Part shown: positions 8,830 through 17,086 of the stretch, piece by piece
How the letters are laid out: every line of letters starts with the position of its first letter
Position numbering within the stretch: the first letter of the stretch is position 1
From: JAAGZL01 sp964628835
GTDB taxonomy: Bacteria; Pseudomonadota; Gammaproteobacteria; Chromatiales; Chromatiaceae
Reading direction: 5' to 3'
Assembly: GCA_964628835.1 (NCBI GenBank)
Contig: CAZVME010000020.1
Location: 1 to 50,294, forward strand
Length of the DNA: 50,294 bases
Program-made: the position numbers and the translations under genes
The notes under the pieces: generated by a model
Told to the model about the DNA's origin: nothing
What the model saw: the letters and a program-made list of their open reading frames with translations, nothing else
Databases searched by the model: none

Positions 8830-9777
8830 TTATTTGATGATGCCGCCCTCTTTAGCTGCACTCAAATAGATCTCTGACATCTTTTTAATGAAGGCATCAT
8901 ATTTAGACACGTCGATATCCAACAGGGCCATGCCATCGTTTTCCATCTTTTTACGAAATTCCGGATCGGCGTTGATTTCTTGTATCAGTTTAGACAATTT
9001 AGCTCTGATGGCTTTTGGTGTGGATTTCGGTACCGCAATACCACGATAGGCACCTGAAACCAGGTCATAGCCCAGCTCTTTGAACGTTGGTACATCTGGG
9101 AATTTCGGATGACGTTTATCCATTGCAACAGCAAGCAAGCGAACTTTTTCTGAATGCTTGGCACCAACAGAGGTATATCCCCACTCCGCAACTACCTGCT
9201 CGCCAAGCAAAGCGGCAACGGCTTTGCCTGTTCCTTTAAAAGCTACATAGGTAGTTTTTATACCGGCCATTTTATCAAACCGAACTTGGGCCAAATGATT
9301 TGCCGTGCCTTTTCCAGAACCGGAAAAGGTCGTTTTCTTTGGGTTATCTTTTGCGTAATTGATCAAGTCCTGCAACGTTTTTAGGGGGCTGTCCTTTTCC
9401 ACGACGATGGCATCCGGCGTGTAATGGAACATATATATCCCTGAAATATCCTCGGTCTTGAATCCAACGTTCTTCTGCTTTGGCTTAACGATGATGTGGG
9501 GAAGATTGATGCCCATGATGTTGTAGCCATCTCCTCTCATTCGGTTGAGCTGCGACCATCCAACCGCTCCGCCGCCACCCGGCTTGTAGGAGATCACTAG
9601 GTCTTGCCCAAACTTTCCTTTGAAGAAGGATTGTTGGTGGCGAGCCGTAATATCTGACTCACCACCAGGACCAAACGGGATTACATAGTTGACAGGCTTC
9701 TCAGGAAAACCTGCAAAGGCTGATGCTACCGGCAAGATTGCAGCCATCGTGATGGCTGCCAGTTTTATGATTTTCAT
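8830..9777 (-). CDS. tctC: TctC/Bug-type periplasmic binding protein of the sulfolactate transporter
   Basis: 315 residues with a cleavable signal peptide (about 1-22, ending ASAFA) and the Bug/TctC receptor sequence: FPEKPVNYVIPFGPGGESD, then the conserved VAFKGTGKAVAALLGEQV ligand loop. A strong AAGGAG lies five bases before the ATG. It is the first of the three transporter genes, 174 bases downstream of suyB. The family binds carboxylates; in this operon the expected ligand is 3-sulfolactate. The gap to suyB shows no obvious terminator. Confidence 0.92.
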   Translation of the reverse strand: MKIIKLAAITMAAILPVASAFAGFPEKPVNYVIPFGPGGESDITARHQQSFFKGKFGQDLVISYKPGGGGAVGWSQLNRMRGDGYNIMGINLPHIIVKPKQKNVGFKTEDISGIYMFHYTPDAIVVEKDSPLKTLQDLINYAKDNPKKTTFSGSGKGTANHLAQVRFDKMAGIKTTYVAFKGTGKAVAALLGEQVVAEWGYTSVGAKHSEKVRLLAVAMDKRHPKFPDVPTFKELGYDLVSGAYRGIAVPKSTPKAIRAKLSKLIQEINADPEFRKKMENDGMALLDIDVSKYDAFIKKMSEIYLSAAKEGGIIK

Positions 9778-9951
9778 ACTATCTCCTTACTCTTCTGATA
9801 TTAATCATAGGACATATGACTTCTGGTAATAATGATGTCTCAAAAAAACCGTATCGCTGAACCTGGTTTAACCCAACTCATTTCGGATTGATGCACACCA
9901 TTTATAGAGCGCAAGACATCGCGTAATCTGTACAGGACTCCTGTGCGACTG

Positions 9952-11127
9952 CTATGCGCTTTCGTACAGCCTTGTAAGCACAAATTCGTTATGACCCAGC
10001 GCTTCAGCTGCAGTGTTGCGGCCATTAGCGGTGCGTAGTGTCATTTCCAGCAAAGCATCGCCTGCCTCATCCGGTAACATCTCTCGACTGAGTAGCCCAG
10101 ATACATCCACATCGACATGCTCAGACATGGTCCGCACTGTTCTTGGGTTTGCGCAGATCTTGATTACAGGCACAATCGGGTTACCGATAATGTTGCCCTG
10201 TCCCGTAGGGAACAGATGCACCGCATAGCCAGCCGCACCACACAGGGTCACCATCTCAGCTGCTGCTGATGAGGAGTCCATGAACCAGAGACCAGGTCCG
10301 GTTGGCTCTTCAGCCTTATCCAGTACACCGTCAACGATGCACTTTTTACCGATCTTTTGGACATTACCCAGAGCCTTCTCTTCAATGGTGGTCAGACCAC
10401 CGGCAATATTGCCCTTGGTGGGCTGAGAATCGGATAGATCACTGGTCTTGTGTCGCTCTATCATTTCCTGATAACGATTGAACATAAACATGAACTGATC
10501 ACGCACTTCGTCATTTCGACAACGCTCGGCAATCAGGTGTTCGCCACCAGTTATCTCTGAGGTTTCACCAAACAGCAAAGTGTTGCCTTGCTCATAAAGC
10601 TTATCGAAGGCATTACCTACGGTTGGATTGGAGCCACAACCTGAGGTTGTGTCTGACTCTCCACATTTGGTGGAGACCCACAACTCTTTAATGGGCGCCT
10701 CTTCCCGTTGCAGCTCAGTAGCCCAATGAACATATTCTTTGGCAGCCTTGGAAGCACGCATGATGGTGTTGTGATCACCATGCTGTTCGATACCGAAACC
10801 CATTACCGGCTTACCGGTCTTGGCGATACCGTCGACAATTTTCTGAGTCCAGCCATCTTCAATGCCGATAACTACAACAGCGGCTACATTAGGATTAGAG
10901 CCTGTTCCGATCAAGGTGCGGAAGTGCAGGTCCAGGTCAGCACCAAACTGCAGGCGACCGTAGGGATGGGGGAGGGCCATCGAACCTTTTATATTGTTCG
11001 CTACTGCCTCAGCGGCGGCATTAGAGATGTCATCTATCGGGAGGATAATGACATGATTACGGACACCCATCCGCCCGTTTTCGCGCCGGTAGCCCCAGAA
11101 GGTTGCGTTGTTTAAGTCCAGTGACAT
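9952..11127 (-). CDS. suyB: (2R)-sulfolactate sulfo-lyase large subunit
   Basis: 391 residues of the UxaA/altronate dehydratase C-terminal family, encoded separately from its SAF-domain partner as in SuyAB. Motifs include GYRRENGRMGVRNHV near the N-terminus, KCGESDTTSGCGSNPTVG around residues 155-172, and GLWFMDSSSAAAEM followed by FPTGQGNIIGNPIVPV. SuyAB eliminates bisulfite from (2R)-3-sulfolactate to give pyruvate in the cytoplasm. Altronate dehydratase is the main alternative, but no uronate genes are nearby, whereas two 2-hydroxyacid dehydrogenases and a TTT transporter are, which is the published sulfolactate arrangement. It lies 44 bases after suyA. Confidence 0.88.
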   Translation of the reverse strand: MSLDLNNATFWGYRRENGRMGVRNHVIILPIDDISNAAAEAVANNIKGSMALPHPYGRLQFGADLDLHFRTLIGTGSNPNVAAVVVIGIEDGWTQKIVDGIAKTGKPVMGFGIEQHGDHNTIMRASKAAKEYVHWATELQREEAPIKELWVSTKCGESDTTSGCGSNPTVGNAFDKLYEQGNTLLFGETSEITGGEHLIAERCRNDEVRDQFMFMFNRYQEMIERHKTSDLSDSQPTKGNIAGGLTTIEEKALGNVQKIGKKCIVDGVLDKAEEPTGPGLWFMDSSSAAAEMVTLCGAAGYAVHLFPTGQGNIIGNPIVPVIKICANPRTVRTMSEHVDVDVSGLLSREMLPDEAGDALLEMTLRTANGRNTAAEALGHNEFVLTRLYESA

Positions 11128-11171
11128 AAGTAATTCTCCAAAATTAGGTTAGATGTGGTTAACAGTGCTGA

Positions 11172-11453
11172 TTACCAGCGCTTTGTCTTGATATTGTGAA
11201 CATGGGCATGTTCACCTGTACCTATATCAGCAACCACACGTCCAATATCGGCGCCGTACTTGATCACCGTATCGCCCTGCTTGAGGGGTTTAATTGATAG
11301 TTTGTGACCAATAGGAATGTCACTTGCTGCCGTGAATTTAATTTCCTTGTCCTGATCCATAATCCAGCCGATGATTTCATCTCCGACCTTTACACCTTCC
11401 ACAACGACAACACCTACGCTGTCACCTTCGTCATGCACAACAAAATCAATCAT
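11172..11453 (-). CDS. suyA: (2R)-sulfolactate sulfo-lyase small subunit
   Basis: A 93-residue SAF-domain protein (IPIGHKLSIKPLKQGD, then the HAHVHN tail), the split N-terminal part of UxaA-like enzymes. The ATG at 11453 is chosen because AGGAGA stands just upstream; an in-frame start six codons earlier has no such site. It is the first gene of the sulfolactate operon and pairs with suyB. The C-terminal histidines are plausible metal ligands, which is an inference from family chemistry. Confidence 0.88.
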   Translation of the reverse strand: MIDFVVHDEGDSVGVVVVEGVKVGDEIIGWIMDQDKEIKFTAASDIPIGHKLSIKPLKQGDTVIKYGADIGRVVADIGTGEHAHVHNIKTKRW

Positions 11454-11504
11454 TTCTTTCTCCTGGGTCAAGATAAATGAGTTATCTACCGAAGTTGTGA
11501 CTTA

Positions 11505-11533
11505 AGCATAGTCAAGGATAAACATATAGTCAA
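11505..11533 (-). promoter_or_regulatory. Sigma70-type promoter for the suy-tct-slc-com operon
   Basis: Reading the minus strand, TTGACT (complement of 11528-11533) is followed after 17 bases by TATGCT (complement of 11505-11510). Transcription would begin near 11498, about 45 bases before the suyA ATG. Fit to consensus and spacing are good. It is the only strong promoter I see for the seven-gene operon. Confidence 0.6.
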
Positions 11534-11537
11534 GTGG

Positions 11538-11549
11538 TCTTATACAAGA
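11538..11549. promoter_or_regulatory. Candidate operator of the GntR regulator, suyA side
   Basis: TCTTATACAAGA is a near-perfect dyad (TCTT-N4-AAGA) four bases upstream of the suy promoter -35 element. A second copy, TCTTCTATAAGA, lies near the regulator gene. The A/T-rich centre and symmetry suit a dimeric GntR/HutC-type winged helix. Its position just upstream of -35 would allow activation or, with looping to the other copy, repression. Confidence 0.4.
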
Positions 11550-11673
11550 GTGGGTTATTATGCATGGTAAAGTATTATCTTGTTGTTAATTAGTATGTTA
11601 TGTATATCATTGCGAGTAATATGAACTGGTTTTTAACTGGATATTGCATTTTCAGCTGAATATACTGTTATAG

Positions 11674-11685
11674 TCTTCTATAAGA
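11674..11685. promoter_or_regulatory. Candidate operator of the GntR regulator, autoregulatory side
   Basis: TCTTCTATAAGA shares the TCTT-N4-AAGA dyad with the site at 11538-11549. It abuts a possible regulator -10 element (TATAGT, 11669-11674, with TTGCAT at 11644-11649 and a long 19-base spacer). Binding here would block transcription of the regulator, consistent with autorepression. Confidence 0.35.
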
Positions 11686-11749
11686 AAGATAATCGATCAC
11701 ACTCCCCCGGAGCTGTGATTCAGGTGCGTATTTATAAAAGGAAATCAGA

Positions 11750-12481
11750 TTGGTGCTTTCTACTCTTAAAGGATCTATCCCGCTTTACATGCAGATAAAA
11801 GAACTGCTCATTGCGAAAATAAGTAAGGGAGAATGGTCACCTGGCGATATCATCCCCAGTGAAATACAGCTTGCGCAGGAGCTGGGAGTGAGTCAGGGAA
11901 CTGTTCGCAAAGCAATTACAGAGCTGGTGGATAATAATGTATTGAAACGTAAACAAGGCAGAGGAACTTTTGTAGCAAACCACGATAGTCAACGCGCCTT
12001 ATTCCATTTCTTTAACATCACAGACGAAGAAGGCCACAAGGTATTACCAGACACTAAAACACTGACTTGTCACCGGAAACGTGCATCGCGCATAGAGTTG
12101 TCTAAACTACAGTTGCCTGACAGCAGTCAAGTCATCTGTATTGAGCGGTTACGAAAATTCGAAGATCAACCAATTCTATTCGAAAAAATCACTCTGCCTT
12201 CTGAGCTGTTTGGTGGTTTGAGCAAGATGGGAGTCAGTAATCTACCAAATATGCTGTATGAACTTTATGAGAAGCAGTTCGGAATAACCATCCACAGCGC
12301 CGAAGAGAAACTGCGTGCAGTAGATGCTTCAGACCAGGAGGCGTCTTTGTTAAATTTGCCAGCAGGGACCTCACTGCTCGAAATTGAGCGCGTGGCAATG
12401 ACGTTAGACAGAGCTCCGGTTGAACTCCGCATTAGCCGTTGCAGTACCAAGAAGCACCATTACCAAAACACCATCTTCTGA
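11750..12481 (+). CDS. GntR/HutC-family transcriptional regulator of the sulfolactate operon
   Basis: About 243 residues. An N-terminal winged helix (residues 10-75, with PSEIQLAQELGVSQGTVRKAI and KRKQGRGTFV) is followed by a UTRA ligand-binding domain ending in the usual VELRISRC segment. There is no ATG: TTG at 11750 or GTG at 11753 follows AAGGA at 11738-11742, so a weak start is used. It is divergent from suyA, and two matching dyads sit between them, so it is the likely sulfolactate- or sulfopyruvate-responsive regulator. The effector is inferred from context only. Confidence 0.88.
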   Translation: MVLSTLKGSIPLYMQIKELLIAKISKGEWSPGDIIPSEIQLAQELGVSQGTVRKAITELVDNNVLKRKQGRGTFVANHDSQRALFHFFNITDEEGHKVLPDTKTLTCHRKRASRIELSKLQLPDSSQVICIERLRKFEDQPILFEKITLPSELFGGLSKMGVSNLPNMLYELYEKQFGITIHSAEEKLRAVDASDQEASLLNLPAGTSLLEIERVAMTLDRAPVELRISRCSTKKHHYQNTIF

Positions 12482-12582
12482 GAGAGCATTATGTGCGGCG
12501 AGATGCAGTAGTGATGCACTTAGAAGTAGAATTTACCCATTGAAATAGGTTGGTTTTGCAGGTTGAAATTCCAGGTCCTGTT

Positions 12583-13701
12583 TTATTCTTTTGCAACAGC
12601 ATCATTCTCACGTGCTACAAAGCAAGCGTAATATTTTTCGTTTCTTCTTTTAGCATACTTGGTTGCACATTCGTGGAAACTTAAGAGTTCTGAGTGTTCC
12701 CAATAGTGAAGATAGGGCGAGATCATGTAGCGATGTCCACCGTCTGCAAAATTGCCATAACGGTCGATTTGCCCATCCATTCCAGGTTCAGCATCAATAA
12801 TGGCGTTTTTAAGGGTTTCACCTTTGATGAAATTGTCTGGCAACTGATCGAAGGGGCCATCGAAGTAATTATTGATGTTAGCGTTGCCATTATAGACGCC
12901 AATCAAGATTTTTCTATCATGGTGGCGATCCTGGTAAAAAGCAAAGCCGGTTCGATTGCCAATAAGAATGGAGTTCGCAACATAAGAAGGGACAAGATGT
13001 TCTACGTGTGGGCTGGTTTCATTGAGAATATAGTGGAAGAGCTTGGCCTTAGGGTTATAGACCAGAAAAAATTGCACACCTGATTCATCAAATACTGGAC
13101 CAATATATGTTTCGTTGGGGTGTATTAATCCCTCGTGAGGACGAATGCCTGTTAGGTCATTAAGCTTGAATTGTACATGCCTGCCTTCGAATTTAACCGA
13201 GTAGGTGAGAGGCCCAGTTTTCGATACGTAAACACCTATGTTGCCATCCAACACCGCATACTCACCCTTATTATCACTGAACCAGCCGCGATAGTCGTGA
13301 AAATAGGCAAAATGGACTTTTCCTTTATCACGATCAATCGCTGCTAAACGCAGGTTTCCTGCATATGGAACACCGAGATAATAAAAACTAAAGTAGTAGT
13401 AGTTTTCGGTGGGATATACATGAACCATTTCTGGCAACGAAGAGAAAATGAACCTAAATACAGACATGGGTTTATCTATGTCGATCTGCGGTTGGCGATA
13501 TACCTCTTCGATATAGGCCTGATTGGTATTAAGTTGAGGGACTTTGAATTTGATTGTTAAAGGTTTGTCTTCGTGTTTGGCTGGGGTTTGGGAGGTGGTA
13601 GCCTCCTTTGTTATGACGGAGGTTGCTGAGACATTTAAAGTCACGGAAAAAAATATTAATCCGAAAATTAATATGGAAGCCGTATTTATTCGCACACTCA
13701 T
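12583..13701 (-). CDS. Exported protein of unknown function
   Basis: 372 residues that I do not recognise. Residues 1-26 form a signal peptide (hydrophobic SILIFGLIFFSV, cleavage near VSA). The remainder is soluble and rich in aromatic residues and short beta-prone segments (ENYYYFSFYYLGVPYAGNLR, then DRDKGKVHFAYFHDYRGWF), compatible with a beta-propeller or beta-sandwich. Two cysteines occur near the C-terminus. It follows the repeat-tailed exported protein in the same direction, separated by a hairpin, so the two may be co-expressed. It converges on the regulator gene across 101 bases. Nothing in the sequence points to an enzyme active site. Confidence 0.75.
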   Translation of the reverse strand: MSVRINTASILIFGLIFFSVTLNVSATSVITKEATTSQTPAKHEDKPLTIKFKVPQLNTNQAYIEEVYRQPQIDIDKPMSVFRFIFSSLPEMVHVYPTENYYYFSFYYLGVPYAGNLRLAAIDRDKGKVHFAYFHDYRGWFSDNKGEYAVLDGNIGVYVSKTGPLTYSVKFEGRHVQFKLNDLTGIRPHEGLIHPNETYIGPVFDESGVQFFLVYNPKAKLFHYILNETSPHVEHLVPSYVANSILIGNRTGFAFYQDRHHDRKILIGVYNGNANINNYFDGPFDQLPDNFIKGETLKNAIIDAEPGMDGQIDRYGNFADGGHRYMISPYLHYWEHSELLSFHECATKYAKRRNEKYYACFVARENDAVAKE

Positions 13702-13803
13702 TACAAGAAGATCCCTTTGGGTAAGACCGGTTAAAGACTACTAATGGTTACAATGCAATAATCTTTAATGGTCCGCAATTAGATTCACCGTTAGTGAGTT
13801 GAT

Positions 13804-13840
13804 GGGCAAGGGCACCGTACATAGTATGGTGTCCTTGCCC
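13804..13840. terminator. Hairpin between the two exported-protein genes
   Basis: A 13-base stem (13804-13816 with 13828-13840, one mismatch, GC-rich arm GGGCAAGG) encloses an 11-base loop. There is no T-run on either strand, so it may be a weak terminator, an attenuator or an mRNA-processing element between the genes ending at 13890 and starting at 13701. Confidence 0.45.
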
Positions 13841-13889
13841 GATAGTAATATTAGTGCTTCCAGATCAACAGCTCGCTGGGTGAGCAATA

Positions 13890-16802
13890 CTAGTAAAGCA
13901 GTCGTTCCGGAGTTTGGAAAGACGTTGATCTTTCCGTAGGATGCGACCTGATGATCGGGTGTGACTTAGAGCTCGGATGCGACCTAGAGCTTGGGTGTGA
14001 CTTAGAGGTCGGGTGTGACTTAGAGGTCGGGTGTGACCTAGAGGTCGGGTGTGACCTAGAGGTCGGGTGTGACCTAGAGCTCGGATGCGACCTAGAGCTT
14101 GGATGCGACCTAGAGCTTGGATGCGACCTAGAGCTTGGGTGTGACTTAGAGCTCGGATGCGACCTAGAGGTTGGGTGTGACTTAGAGCTCGGATGCGACC
14201 TAGAGCTTGAGTGTGACTTAGAGCTTGGGTGTGACCTGGAATTCGGGTGCGACTTAGAGCTAGGATGCGACCTAGAGTTCGGGTGTGACCTAGAGCTAGG
14301 ATGCGACTTAGCACTTGGGTGCGACCTAGAGGTCGAGTGTGAGCGCGACTTTGGATGTGATCTAACGCCCGGGTGCGATCTTTCTCCTGGATGAGAACGC
14401 TGTTTTGGATGAGATTTTTTCGCAGGATGTCTGGGCACAGGTACATGAGCGCAGTCGTGATCATTGTCTGGGTTGCAATCCTGATGTCGTGCTGAGGAGT
14501 TAAGGAACAAGGCTTTTTGGGCTTCCTCCAGTGTTCCAGTACCAGCAGCAACACCCAATAGTGCATCTATTGCCTGTTGAGTAGGATCTGTGGGATCTCC
14601 GGGAGTGTAAACCCCACCTACGGCCCCCCAAGGCAACATGCCTCGTGATGCAAGGGCGATCTCGATCCAGGCAATTTCCCAAGAACCACCGGGTAAAATG
14701 TCAATTTCAGGAATGCCGGCTGGGTCCATCGGCCAGATCAGGTGAATGCAGTTAACCAACTCCTCTTTATCCCTAGCGTGGGGGAGCAGCAAGATGAGAT
14801 CAAAGCTGATCGAATCACCAGGAGGAATGGGGCCGATCAGAGCAGGATCAGAAACGCAGGAAATATGACCACCTCCAGGACCACCATGCTGATGGCAGTT
14901 CCATCCGGGAGGAGGTGGCGGCGCTAGCAGGTTAGAGCCAGGTGGAGGAATGTCCATCAAATGTATTGGGCCTGTATAGACGCGTCCGCTGACGTTGGTG
15001 ATAGTAATACGGAAGGTACAGAGTTCACCTGGTTTACACTCTATGTCAGCTATAACTTTTTCAATTTTGAGGAAATCGAGTGGGCAAACACCTCTAGGAA
15101 CTGTTTTACAGGGTTCATATATTTCAATATCACCGATACGAGTTGCGTCATTGCGCAGGAATTCTTCGCTGATGGCATTGTAATTGGCATCGAGATTGAT
15201 ATCCGTATCGATCATGTAAGACTGGTCAGGCCCCTTGGGTGGATAGGGGACACCATTCGCCGGATAAGGCTGGGTCGCACCGGCGGGAAACAGTTCATCA
15301 TAGTTACCCACCTTGGTGCCCTGGATGCCATGCACTTCACTCGTATCGTCATGTTTTCCGCCGTAGGTTGAAAAACATGGACCGTCCGGTGAACAGAGGG
15401 CATCGCCTGACGTCCAAAGATACTTGTCAGGCTGGGCTAGATCTATTAGCCATTCGGAGGTGTAGCCGAAACCAAAATCGCATCCTCCGGCACTATTGGC
15501 ACGGAGATATGGTTCCCCTTCTTTCTTACGGTCGTAATAGCCAACATCGTAGCGTCCCTGAAATGACCAAATGCCACGATTGTCTAATTTGTAGAGCAAG
15601 GTGCGAGATTCGTGAGGATTAGAGAACGCCTCTTCTTTGTCGAGGCCAAGATTTTTCACGCCACCACGTTCGGCGACTATCATAATATTCTGCGCTGAAC
15701 ACTCAGGGAACGCGATGTCGCTAACAGGGCGGCTCCTTCCTTTCTCGATAATGTCTGCTACTTTGGTAAAGAAATCTGGTAGGTGAAATTCTTTGCGGAC
15801 GGCATTAACATCGAAATCTCCATCGGGTGTGATGGCTACTGACCAAACTGAATTTCGTGCATCAGGAGAACCAGAACCTGGGAAATCTTTTGATCCCAGT
15901 GCTTCCGATGACCAGGCGGCATAGTAGAGACGAACTTCACCCTCAGCAGAGCGCCGTACGCCAAGGCCCCAGACCCGACGGCGGTAATCGGCGATGTTCC
16001 AGCAATCGGGATTGTTTGCAAAGGGACCTGCTGCGCAATTATTGATCTGCGCGCTGCTGTTAGGATCGAATGGAACCGCGGCTAGGGAGTCACCTGAACC
16101 GTTCTCTGCGTCATGGAATTGTGTCCGCCCCACAGCACCGTGATCATAGTTGCCAAGGTCAACTCCGTCGCTTGCGCTGAGACGATGGATCATGCCTGTT
16201 TCAAGATCGGAGACGTATAGTTGTTTGTTCCATCGGTCATACGCGATATTACCCAGTGCTGCACCGGTATTTGAGCGCCCGTTCAGTTGGATATCTGCAA
16301 AGATTTCCGGTGCATAGTCATTATCCTTATTGAGCTTCCAAACAGTTCCAGGACCACCGTTCAGGCCCCACATGCCATTCATCCAGTCACTATCATCCCC
16401 GTTACGGTGCAATCCAAACGCGGATGTCGCAGTAAGAAATATGTTGGGAGGAGAAAGATCATCAAGCGCTACACCGAAAACTTGACCAATATCTTTAGCT
16501 TTCACTGGATGGCGTTGTGGTTCACTGGCCCAGTGCTCCCCTTTAGGTGGGACATAGGGCTCACGGATATCAAGAATACTGCCGACAGTACCATTTGCAT
16601 CAATGACGGTTTTGCCGTTCTCTTCCACGGTGCCGGAAAAACGGGTGACATAAGCTTCGCCTGGCTGGAGAAGAGAATCATTCGCATATAAGGGTGGTGA
16701 AAAGATTGTCGATAATGTCGCCAATCCAATCAAGCTAGTGGTGTAAAGCGCAAGAAGAGAATTAGAAGGCTTTTTAGAAAAAAGGTGTACACGTATGGTC
16801 AT
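13890..16802 (-). CDS. Large exported beta-propeller-like protein with a His/Ser/Pro-rich hexapeptide repeat tail
   Basis: About 970 residues, not a family I can name. The start at 16802 (MTIRVHLF) is chosen because AAGGGG lies seven bases upstream; a start twelve codons earlier lacks one. A signal peptide runs to about residue 40 (cleavage near LYANDS). Residues of roughly 60-540 look like a six- or seven-bladed propeller with strand-turn signatures such as AYDRWNKQLYVSDLETGMIHRL cut into blades. A DUF11-like adhesion domain follows (FRITITNVSGRVYTG). The last 175 residues are 27 copies of SHP-x-S-[R/K] plus a short end piece. The tail is strongly basic and histidine-rich, suggesting surface binding to polyanions or metal ions. 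Expression may be driven from an upstream region with a 17-base tandem repeat. Confidence 0.8.
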   Translation of the reverse strand: MTIRVHLFSKKPSNSLLALYTTSLIGLATLSTIFSPPLYANDSLLQPGEAYVTRFSGTVEENGKTVIDANGTVGSILDIREPYVPPKGEHWASEPQRHPVKAKDIGQVFGVALDDLSPPNIFLTATSAFGLHRNGDDSDWMNGMWGLNGGPGTVWKLNKDNDYAPEIFADIQLNGRSNTGAALGNIAYDRWNKQLYVSDLETGMIHRLSASDGVDLGNYDHGAVGRTQFHDAENGSGDSLAAVPFDPNSSAQINNCAAGPFANNPDCWNIADYRRRVWGLGVRRSAEGEVRLYYAAWSSEALGSKDFPGSGSPDARNSVWSVAITPDGDFDVNAVRKEFHLPDFFTKVADIIEKGRSRPVSDIAFPECSAQNIMIVAERGGVKNLGLDKEEAFSNPHESRTLLYKLDNRGIWSFQGRYDVGYYDRKKEGEPYLRANSAGGCDFGFGYTSEWLIDLAQPDKYLWTSGDALCSPDGPCFSTYGGKHDDTSEVHGIQGTKVGNYDELFPAGATQPYPANGVPYPPKGPDQSYMIDTDINLDANYNAISEEFLRNDATRIGDIEIYEPCKTVPRGVCPLDFLKIEKVIADIECKPGELCTFRITITNVSGRVYTGPIHLMDIPPPGSNLLAPPPPPGWNCHQHGGPGGGHISCVSDPALIGPIPPGDSISFDLILLLPHARDKEELVNCIHLIWPMDPAGIPEIDILPGGSWEIAWIEIALASRGMLPWGAVGGVYTPGDPTDPTQQAIDALLGVAAGTGTLEEAQKALFLNSSARHQDCNPDNDHDCAHVPVPRHPAKKSHPKQRSHPGERSHPGVRSHPKSRSHSTSRSHPSAKSHPSSRSHPNSRSHPSSKSHPNSRSHPSSKSHSSSRSHPSSKSHPTSRSHPSSKSHPSSRSHPSSRSHPSSRSHPSSRSHPTSRSHPTSRSHPTSKSHPTSKSHPSSRSHPSSKSHPIIRSHPTERSTSFQTPERLLY
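13929..14414. repeat. 27 tandem 18-base units encoding SHP-x-S-[R/K]
   Basis: In-frame minisatellite at the 3' end of the exported propeller gene. Every unit is exactly 18 bases, and units vary mostly at the fourth residue (S, T, N) and between Arg and Lys. The first units from the protein's side (KQR, GER, GVR, KSR) are the most divergent, the central ones nearly identical, which suggests growth by slippage or unequal crossing-over from the middle. The periodicity also keeps the other frames open, producing long antisense frames that are not genes. Confidence 0.95.
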
Positions 16803-16871
16803 CGAATATCCCCTTAGTTTAGAACGCCATCTATCCATAAGAGAGAACGGTTATTGCTGTTACTTAATGTC

Positions 16872-16905
16872 TATACTTAATAGTTTTGTATACTTAATAG
16901 TTTTG
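16872..16905. repeat. Perfect tandem 17-base repeat in a promoter region
   Basis: TATACTTAATAGTTTTG occurs twice head-to-tail (16872-16888, 16889-16905), and a third partial TACTTAAT starts at 16861. The repeats lie 70-104 bases upstream of the exported propeller gene. They may be a duplicated regulator site or duplicated -10-like elements (TATTAAG on the minus strand). Confidence 0.7.
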
Positions 16906-17036
16906 ATTCTTGGCCCTTTATCTTGCAGAAGTGGAAAGCACATAGCTAATTCTAGCTGCACTTTCCGGATATTCCAGTAGCCAGATGATAATTTCAAAAT
17001 TTCTCTGATAGTAACTTTACTGCTGCATGGAAAACT

Positions 17037-17086
17037 GGGTCAGAGAGCAATTGTTTCTAATATTAGGGAATAATACTCTCTGACCC
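17037..17086. repeat. Inverted repeat with GGGTCAGAGAG arms
   Basis: GGGTCAGAGAG (17037-17047) and its exact complement (17076-17086) are separated by 28 bases. A related pair with AGGGGT..GAGTCAAACCG arms lies at 46443-46514. The shared GGGTCAGAG core resembles the short palindromic sequences mobilised by REP-associated transposases, though no such transposase is present here. Confidence 0.6.

Noticed and set aside
9952..11453. Altronate dehydratase (uxaA) in sugar-acid catabolism
   Set aside because: The split small and large subunits with two hydroxyacid dehydrogenases and a TTT transporter match suyAB context; no uronate genes are nearby.
13951..14394. Plus-strand frame with GCDLEL-type repeats, and a second minus-strand frame over the same region
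   Set aside because: Both are created by the 18-base periodicity of the SHP-x-S-[R/K] repeat. Neither has a ribosome site; the real gene has a signal peptide and domains.
13929..14414. CRISPR array
   Set aside because: Units are contiguous, 18 bases, in frame, with no spacers and no cas genes.
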